Below, piece after piece: positions 58,732 through 64,000 of a stretch of 64,000 nucleotides of DNA. Below the pieces are notes generated by a model. The model saw only the letters and a program-made list of their open reading frames with translations, did not search any database and had not been told where the DNA came from. Source of the DNA: Streptomyces tendae (GTDB taxonomy: Bacteria; Actinomycetota; Actinomycetes; Streptomycetales; Streptomycetaceae); contig NZ_BMUY01000019.1 of the NCBI RefSeq assembly GCF_014650435.1, forward strand, positions 46,945-110,944, written 5' to 3'. The position numbers and the translations under genes were made by a program. Each line of letters begins with the position of its first letter. The first letter of the stretch is position 1.

Positions 58732-59637
58732 TCACCCGTATCGCACGACCGTGTCGGCGAGGACGGGCGCGTCGTCGCGCTCGACGGCACTCACCGCCAC
58801 CCGGACCTCCCCGGCCTCCCCGGCCCCGCCGCCCTCCGCTCCGTACCGCTCCGCCCCGGCCGGCCGCCACATCCGCACCCGCAGCGTCTCCCCCGGGTAC
58901 ACCACCCCGGCGAACCGCGTGCGGTAGGCGCGCACCCGGGTCACGTCACCGTCCAGCAGCGTGTCCACGACCGTCTTGAGCGTGGCGCCGTAGCTGCACA
59001 GACCGTGCAGGACCGGCCGTTCGAAGCCCGCGCGCGCCGCGAACTCCGGGTCGGCGTGCAGGGGGTTCCAGTCCCCGGAGAGCCGGTAGAGCAGCGCCTG
59101 GTCCTCCCTCAGGACCCGCTCGGCGACGTGGTCCGCGGGCTCGGCGGGCGGTGGTGAGGGGCGTCCCGACGGGCCCCGCTCGCCGCCCCAGCCGCCTTCC
59201 CCGCGTACGTAGACCTCGGCCTCGTCGGTCCACAGCGGCCCGTCCGCGTCGGTGACCTCGGTGCGCAGCACGAGGACGGCCGCCGTGCCCTTGTCGTACG
59301 CGGCGACGACGCGTGCGGCGGCGGTGGCCCGGCCCCGCACCGGAACGGGCCGGTGCAGGCGCAGCCGCTGACCGCCGTGCAGGACGTGGGCGAGGTCGAC
59401 GTCGACGCCGGGCACGGACAGCGCGCGGATCACACCGGGGGCGCCGCCCCCGGCCACCGTCGCGAAGCTCGGCAGGACGTGCAGCCGGGTCTCCAGGGTG
59501 TAGCGCAGCTCGCCCGGGTCGGTGGCGGGCCGGCCGGCGCCGATGCCGAGGTGGTAGAGCTGGACGTCCTTGTGGTCCCAGGCGATCTCCCGGACCCGGG
59601 GTGCGGCGCCGAGTGCCCCGGCCGCGTCGATGGGCAT
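58732..59637 (-). CDS. MaoC-like double hot-dog dehydratase
   Basis: The product has 301 residues from ATG 59637 (GGGAGGAGCAGCAGGG upstream). The N-terminal hot-dog half carries LYHLGIGAG near the start, and the C-terminal half has the hydratase motif LYRLSGDWNPLHADPEFAARAGF, with catalytic Asp and His, and PVLHGLCSYG. This is the two-domain type of (R)-specific enoyl-CoA hydratase / HSD17B4-like protein. The likely role is fatty acid or steroid side-chain breakdown. It is divergent from the ABC exporter operon. Confidence 0.92.
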   Translation of the reverse strand: MPIDAAGALGAAPRVREIAWDHKDVQLYHLGIGAGRPATDPGELRYTLETRLHVLPSFATVAGGGAPGVIRALSVPGVDVDLAHVLHGGQRLRLHRPVPVRGRATAAARVVAAYDKGTAAVLVLRTEVTDADGPLWTDEAEVYVRGEGGWGGERGPSGRPSPPPAEPADHVAERVLREDQALLYRLSGDWNPLHADPEFAARAGFERPVLHGLCSYGATLKTVVDTLLDGDVTRVRAYRTRFAGVVYPGETLRVRMWRPAGAERYGAEGGGAGEAGEVRVAVSAVERDDAPVLADTVVRYG

Positions 59638-59780
59638 GGCCCTGCTGCTCCTCCCGGTCACGACGACGATCACGACAGCCCCGACCGTACGGGACGCGGG
59701 CCGCCCGTGACATTTGTCCTCCCGATCTCCGGACAACCGCATCTGCCGCCCCTGCCCGCCGGCTCCGTAGCGTCACCGGT

Positions 59781-60707
59781 ATGACACCGACACAGGGCGC
59801 CACCCCCGCCGTGGCCTTCACGGGAGCGGCCAAGTCCTACGGCGACGTCCGCGCCGTCGACGGCGTGGACCTGCGCATCGAGCGCGGCGAGACGGTCGCG
59901 CTGCTCGGCCGCAACGGCGCGGGCAAGTCGACGACGATCGCGCTGCTGCTCGGCCTGTGCCCGCCCGACGCGGGCGCCGTGGAGCTGTTCGGCGGGGCTC
60001 CGGAGCGAGCCGTGCACGCGGGCCGGGTGGGAGCCATGCTCCAGGAGGTGCGGGCGGTGCCCCGGGTCACCGTGGGCGAGCTGGTGACCTTCGTGGCCGG
60101 CCGTTATCCGGCGCCGATGCCCGTGGGAGAGGCCCTGGAGCTGGCCGGGCTGGCGCAGTTGGCCGGACGGCGCGTGGACCGGCTGTCCGGCGGGCAGACC
60201 CAGCGCGTGCGGTTCGCCCTCGCCCTGGCCGGCCGCCCCGACCTGCTGGTCCTGGACGAGCCGACGGCCGCCCTGGACGTGGAGGCCCGGCACGCCTTCT
60301 GGCGGTCGATGCGGGCGTACACCGGGCGTGGCAGCACGGTCCTCTTCTCCACCCACTACCTGGAGGAGGCCGAGGCGCACGCCGACCGGATCCTGGTCGT
60401 CGACCGGGGTCGGATCGTCGCCGACGGCACCGGCGACGAACTGCGCCGGGCGGCGGGCGGCAGCCGCGTCTCCTTCGACCTGGCCGGGCGGCCCACCGAG
60501 GACCTCATGCTGCTGCCCGGGGTGCGCACGCTGGAGGTGCGCGGCGACCGCGCGGTGCTGCGCACCGAGGACTCCGACGCCACCGTGATCGCCCTCGCGC
60601 GGCTCGGCGCGATACGCGGCCTGGAGGTCGCCCCCGCGTCCCTGGACGACGCGTTCCTGGCCCTGACGACGACGGCACCGGTGCCGGAGAAGGAGACCGT
60701 GCGATGA
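59781..60707 (+). CDS. ABC exporter ATPase
   Basis: The product has 308 residues. Walker A is GRNGAGKSTT (about residues 43-52), the signature is LSGGQTQRVRFALA, Walker B is LLVLDEPTAALD and the switch His is in STHYLEEAE. The C-terminal 80 residues are the regulatory tail of this exporter class. No clear ribosome site precedes ATG 59781. The 3' end carries a 17-bp tandem duplication shared with the permease start (60690-60723). It forms an operon with permease, sensor kinase and response regulator. Confidence 0.93.
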   Translation: MTPTQGATPAVAFTGAAKSYGDVRAVDGVDLRIERGETVALLGRNGAGKSTTIALLLGLCPPDAGAVELFGGAPERAVHAGRVGAMLQEVRAVPRVTVGELVTFVAGRYPAPMPVGEALELAGLAQLAGRRVDRLSGGQTQRVRFALALAGRPDLLVLDEPTAALDVEARHAFWRSMRAYTGRGSTVLFSTHYLEEAEAHADRILVVDRGRIVADGTGDELRRAAGGSRVSFDLAGRPTEDLMLLPGVRTLEVRGDRAVLRTEDSDATVIALARLGAIRGLEVAPASLDDAFLALTTTAPVPEKETVR

Positions 60708-60723
60708 AGGAGACCGTGCGATG
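60690..60723 (+). repeat. 17-bp tandem duplication at the ATPase/permease junction
   Basis: AAGGAGACCGTGCGATG occurs twice without a gap (60690-60706 and 60707-60723). Each copy includes a ribosome site and an ATG followed by A. The first ATG overlaps the ATPase stop (ATGA) but now opens only a six-codon ORF (MKETVR) that stops at 60722-60724, overlapping the second ATG, which starts the permease. Confidence 0.95.
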
Positions 60724-61437
60724 AGGGACTACCTGCTCCTCGAAACGCGCCGCACACTGCGCGACCCCGGCTTCGTCGTCGGCGGTGTCGCCGTGCCGGT
60801 GCTGATGTACCTGCTGTTCACCAACCTCGGGGGCGACGCGGGCGAGTGGAAGACGGGCGCGATGGTCGGCATGGCCGCGTACGGCGCGGTCGGCTCCGCG
60901 CTCAACACCGGCGGCGGGGTGGCCGAGGACCGTGCCATCGGCTGGCTGCGGCAGTTGCGGGTGACTCCGATGCGGCCGCACCAGGTGGTCGTGGGCCGGG
61001 CCCTGACCGCCTCGGTCACCGTGCTGCCCGCGATCACGGCCGTGCTCGCGGCGGGCGGCCTGGTCAACGGCGTACGGCTGGACGCCTGGCAGTGGGCGGC
61101 GCTGGCGCTGCTGCTGTGGCTGGGGTCGGTGCCCTTCACGCTGCTGGGGCTGGGCAACGGCTACCGGCTGACCGGGCAGACCACGGGCGTGGCGAACATG
61201 GTCGCCAACCTGGGTCTCGCGGTGCTCGGCGGGCTGTGGTTCCCGCTGGCGCTGTTCCCCGAGTGGCTGCGCGCGGTGTCGGCGTACACCCCGACCAACC
61301 GCTTCGCGCAGCTGGGCACATCGGTCGCCACGGGGCACGCGCCGCCCGGGGGTGCCATTCTCGTCCTGACGGGCTGGCTGCTGGCCTTCGGCGCGTACGC
61401 CGTCCTGTCCTACCGCCGCGGCGCGGCGACCGACTGA
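60721..61437 (+). CDS. ABC-2 exporter permease
   Basis: The product has 238 residues with six membrane helices of the ABC-2 type (LRQLRVTPMRPHQVVVGRAL after helix 2; GLWFPLALFPEWLRAVSAYTP near the end). AAGGAGACCGTGCG precedes ATG 60721. It pairs with the ATPase above. In related Streptomyces and Bacillus loci such exporters are switched on by the adjacent two-component system. The substrate is unknown. Confidence 0.92.
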   Translation: MRDYLLLETRRTLRDPGFVVGGVAVPVLMYLLFTNLGGDAGEWKTGAMVGMAAYGAVGSALNTGGGVAEDRAIGWLRQLRVTPMRPHQVVVGRALTASVTVLPAITAVLAAGGLVNGVRLDAWQWAALALLLWLGSVPFTLLGLGNGYRLTGQTTGVANMVANLGLAVLGGLWFPLALFPEWLRAVSAYTPTNRFAQLGTSVATGHAPPGGAILVLTGWLLAFGAYAVLSYRRGAATD

Positions 61438-61474
61438 GCGCCGCGGGCGCCGAAGTGGAAGGGAGCGGACACCC

Positions 61475-62716
61475 ATGACCGGGACCCGAGGGCGGCTGCG
61501 CAGCATGTCGTGCCGCCTGGACGCGTGGCAGCTGGCACGGCAGTCGGATCCGGCCGACGCGGCCGGGGCGGGCGAGCGGTCGGAGCGGATGGGGCCGCCG
61601 CCCACCGGTTTCACGCTGCTGCCGTGGCTGCTGATGGGTCTGGGCAGCCTCGCGAACATCTTCCAGGGGAACGACTCCAACCCCTGGATCGGCGGGGCGG
61701 GCCTGTTCGTCTTCAACTCGCTCTACATCTACGTCGCCTTCCGCTCCTTCGACAAGGAGTTGCGCGAGTCGCCGTCCACCCGGCTGGCGCTGGCCGCCAT
61801 GGCGCTGGTGACCTGCGGTCTGGCGCTGGCGTACGGGGGCAGCTGGCTGCTGTTCTTCCCGCTGCTCGGCCTGGCCGCCGGGGCGGCGCTGCGCGGCCGG
61901 TGGCTGGGCCGGTGGGGCTGGTCGCTGGCGGTGGCGGCGGGCGTCGTGGCAGGCGTCAAGGACGGCTGGAACGGCCTGAACATCGCCTACGGGACCTTCC
62001 TTTCGACGATGGTGACGGCCGCGATCCTGAGTCTGTCCGACGCCGTACGGCAGTTGCGCGCCGCCAGGGAGGAACTGGCCACGCGGGCGGTGGCGGAGGA
62101 ACGGCTGCGGTTCTCGCGGGACCTGCACGACCTGCTGGGGCACACGCTGTCGGTGATCGTGGTCAAGTCGGAGGCCGCCCGGCGGCTGGCGCCCCGCGAC
62201 CTGGACGCGGCGCTGACCCAGGTCACGGACATCGAGTCGGTCGGCCGCCAGGCGCTGACCGAGGTCCGCGAGGCGGTCACCGGCTACCGGGAGGGCAGCC
62301 TCGGCACCGAACTGGACCGGGCGCGCTCCGCGCTGAGCGCGGCGGACGTCGACCCGGTGGTGCACCGCTCAGGACCGCCGCTGCCGCCGCAGGCGGAGGC
62401 GCTGCTCGGGTGGGTGGTGCGGGAGGCGGTCACCAACGTCGTACGGCACAGCGGCGCCAGCCGGTGCGAGATCGCGGTCGCGGGCAGCGCGGACCGGGTC
62501 CGGCTGACGGTCACGGACAACGGTGCGGGGGCCGCCGTCGCCGCCCAGGGGCCGGGCACCGGTCTGACCGGGCTCAGGGAACGCCTCGCCACGGCGGGCG
62601 GTTCGCTGACGGCGGGGGCGGAGCCGCGCGGCGGGTTCTCGGTGACGGCGGAGCTGCCGGTGCGGGCGGAGGGGGAGCCGGTGGGGGCGGGCGCCGCCGG
62701 CGTGGCGCCCGCGTAG
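61475..62716 (+). CDS. Sensor histidine kinase (HisKA_3/NarX type)
   Basis: The product has 413 residues. GAAGGGAGCGGACACCC precedes the ATG. A 45-residue cytoplasmic start is followed by about five membrane helices (46-190), a short coil (LRAAREELATRAVAEERLRFS), and the HisKA_3 box with phospho-acceptor H218 (RDLHDLLGH). The ATPase has an N box EAVTNVVRHSGA and G boxes DNGAGA and GTGLTGLRERL. There is no large outside domain, so it probably senses a signal in the membrane, as in DesK/LiaS-type kinases. It lies 37 bp after the permease. Confidence 0.94.
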   Translation: MTGTRGRLRSMSCRLDAWQLARQSDPADAAGAGERSERMGPPPTGFTLLPWLLMGLGSLANIFQGNDSNPWIGGAGLFVFNSLYIYVAFRSFDKELRESPSTRLALAAMALVTCGLALAYGGSWLLFFPLLGLAAGAALRGRWLGRWGWSLAVAAGVVAGVKDGWNGLNIAYGTFLSTMVTAAILSLSDAVRQLRAAREELATRAVAEERLRFSRDLHDLLGHTLSVIVVKSEAARRLAPRDLDAALTQVTDIESVGRQALTEVREAVTGYREGSLGTELDRARSALSAADVDPVVHRSGPPLPPQAEALLGWVVREAVTNVVRHSGASRCEIAVAGSADRVRLTVTDNGAGAAVAAQGPGTGLTGLRERLATAGGSLTAGAEPRGGFSVTAELPVRAEGEPVGAGAAGVAPA

Positions 62717-62947
62717 CACCCGGGCATCCCGGAGGCCCGGCCCCTGGTGCGCCGCGCCTCCGGGATGCCTCGCCCCCGGGATGCCGCCCTCCGGGATGCC
62801 CCGCCCCCGGTGGGCCAGGCCCCGGTGCGCCGGGCCTCCGCGATGTCCCGCCCCCCAGGACGCCCGGCCCTCCCGTGCACGCCGGCCTCGGGACGCCCGG
62901 CCTTCGGGACGCCCGGCCTCCGGTGCCGCGCCCTCTACCCTTGCCCC
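62717..62947. repeat. Degenerate 15-16-bp repeat array between kinase and regulator genes
   Basis: CGGGATGCC recurs at 62761, 62777 and 62792, and drifting versions (GGGACGCC, GCGATGTCC) continue to about 62915. No protein-like pattern is present. TACCCT at 62936-62941 may be a -10 for the response regulator, whose GTG lies 6 bases further on. Confidence 0.6.
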
Positions 62948-63580
62948 GTGACCGACGAGACGCCCCGCGCCGACCCCGTCCGCGTCCTCCTCGCCGAGGA
63001 CCAGGGCATGATGCGGGGCGCGCTCGCGCTGCTGCTCGGGCTGGAGGACGACATCGAGGTGGTCGCGCAGGTGGCGGCCGGTGACGAGATCGTCCCCGCC
63101 GCGCTCGCGCACCGTCCCGACGTCGCCCTCCTCGACATCGAACTGCCGGGCCTGAGCGGCCTGGACGCCGCAGCCGAGCTGCGCGCGCGGACGCCGGACT
63201 GCCGGGTGCTGATCCTGACCACGTTCGGTCGTCCCGGGTACCTGCGGCGGGCCATGGAGGCGGGCGCCGCCGGTTTCCTGGTCAAGGACGGCCCGGTGGA
63301 GGAGCTGGCCGGTGCGATCCGCCGGGTGCTGGCCGGGGAGACGGTCGTCGACCCCGCGCTGGCCGCGGCCGCGCTCAGTGCGGGGCCGAGTCCGCTCACC
63401 GCGCGGGAGTGCGACGTGCTGCGGGCCTCGGCGGACGGCGCGACGGTCGCCGACATCGCCGGCGCGCTGCACCTGTCCGAGTCCACGGTCCGCAACTACC
63501 TGTCCGCGGCGATCGGCAAGACCGGCACCCGCAACCGAACGGAGGCGCTCCGCGCGGCGCGGGGGCAGGGGTGGCTCTGA
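62948..63580 (+). CDS. NarL/DesR-type response regulator
   Basis: The product has 210 residues from GTG 62948. The receiver has VLLAEDQGMM, phospho-Asp D63 (LLDIELPGLSG) and Lys K113 (FLVKDGP). The C-terminal LuxR helix-turn-helix is LTARECDVLRASADGATVADIAGALHLSESTVRNYLSAAI. It is the partner of the upstream kinase and is expected to activate the exporter operon. It is set apart from the kinase by 231 bp of repeats and has its own probable leaderless promoter (TACCCT). A longer frame would run through the repeats. Confidence 0.94.
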   Translation: MTDETPRADPVRVLLAEDQGMMRGALALLLGLEDDIEVVAQVAAGDEIVPAALAHRPDVALLDIELPGLSGLDAAAELRARTPDCRVLILTTFGRPGYLRRAMEAGAAGFLVKDGPVEELAGAIRRVLAGETVVDPALAAAALSAGPSPLTARECDVLRASADGATVADIAGALHLSESTVRNYLSAAIGKTGTRNRTEALRAARGQGWL

Positions 63581-64000
63581 CTGGGCTGCGGGTGCGGCTT
63601 GTCGGCCTACGGGCCGGGGCGGTTTGTCGGCCGCGGCCGGTGGGGGTTGCTCGCGCAGTTCCCCGCGCCCCTGAGGGGCACCCCCGGCGACACGAGGCGC
63701 CCCGAATCGCCCCGGGCCGGGCGGGCGGTTCGTCGGGCGCGGGCCCGTGGGGGTTGCTCGCGCAGTTCCCCGCGCCCCTTTGGGGCGCTCCGGTGAACCC
63801 GGGAGAAGGGGGATCACGCAAGCTGCTCGCGCCCCCGCGGCGGAGCCGCGCATAGACACCGCCCCGCGCCCCTTTGGGGCGCTCCCGCGAACCCAGGAGA
63901 ACGGGGATCACGCAAGCTGCTCGCGCCCCCGCGGCGGAGCCGCGCATAGACACCGCCCCGCGCCCCTTTGGGGCGCTCCGGTGAACCCGGGAGAACGGGG
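63581..64000. other. Repeat-rich intergenic region at the window end
   Basis: No gene is seen. TGGGGGTTGCTCGCGCAGTT followed by CCCCGCGCCCCT appears at 63641 and again at 63748, and a 94-bp tandem repeat starts at 63771. The block GTTGCTCGCGCAGTTCCCC next to GCGCCCCT is a common Streptomyces intergenic sequence. The next gene lies beyond the window. Confidence 0.7.
63771..64000. repeat. 94-bp tandem hairpin repeat, at least 2.4 units
   Basis: Units start at 63771, 63865 and 63959 (CGCGCCCCTTTGGGGCGCTC). Each holds two hairpins: GCGCCCC-TTT-GGGGCGC and CGCGGC/GCCGCG around GGA, joined by GGATCACGCAAGCTGCTCGC. Units differ by a few bases (for example GGTGAACCC against GCGAACCCA). The array runs past the window edge. 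The repeat could act as terminators, sRNA or a mobile repeat. Confidence 0.85.

Noticed and set aside
63771..64000. CRISPR-like array
   Set aside because: The whole 94-bp unit is repeated in tandem; there are no unique spacers and no cas genes.

Overview
The window reads as a chromosomal stretch of a high-GC actinomycete, almost certainly Streptomyces of the S. coelicolor/S. lividans group. The evidence is the strong third-position GC, many GTG starts, AfsR-like and MerR regulators, a DUF397/XRE pair, F420 enzymes, and a xylanase whose N-terminus I recognise as very close to S. lividans XlnB. There is no sign of a phage, plasmid or insertion sequence, and I saw no tRNA or rRNA. The only RNA gene found is rnpB (minus strand, about 47825-48236).

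Layout. 1-7.2 kb: the tail of an FBP zinc-finger gene, an orphan double-glycine leader peptide, an MBL hydrolase, a DUF397/XRE pair, an alpha/beta hydrolase, an MFS pump and an EEP-family membrane nuclease/phosphatase. 7.4-14.1 kb: panB, then a DrrAB-type ABC exporter whose promoter carries 11-bp-spaced heptamer repeats, convergent with a large AfsR-like SARP regulator. 14.3-19.5 kb: a site-2 protease homologue, an F420:NADP reductase, an MFS pump and methionine aminopeptidase.

19.6-32.4 kb is an iron and heme island: heme oxygenase, two secreted HtaA heme-binding proteins (one with a LAXTG sortase signal), the hmuTUV importer, and an efeO-efeB-efeU operon ending in a lipoprotein. Three DmdR/IdeR-like iron boxes (19577, 24907, 28110) tie it together. 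The implied route is heme capture at the surface, transport by HmuTUV and opening by heme oxygenase, with Efe supplying free iron.

32.5-44.2 kb: an orphan Prim-Pol protein, a TetR regulator, an orphan response regulator with an Rsm22-like methyltransferase, a class C beta-lactamase-like hydrolase coupled to a Bcr/CflA pump, a Gfo/Idh oxidoreductase, a Tat-exported PhoD-type phosphatase and small genes. 44.2-47.0 kb: the xlnB-axeA xylan operon, whose two binding modules are encoded by identical 315-bp DNA, next to a broken LLM oxidoreductase gene. 47.1-58.6 kb: a LysE exporter, rnpB (overlapped by an EamA transporter gene), an AraC regulator, a Uma2 protein, a MerR regulator, yaaA, an aldolase, an RNase H/phosphatase fusion, a zinc-ribbon protein and Nif3. 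58.7-63.6 kb: a MaoC-type protein and an ABC exporter with a histidine kinase/response regulator pair. The window ends inside a 94-bp tandem hairpin repeat.

Points most worth follow-up are the SARP-type promoter of the exporter, the orphan leader peptide, two genes that seem to start at CTG within a CTGA stop/start overlap, the rnpB overlap, the xlnB/axeA sequence identity and the terminal tandem repeat.
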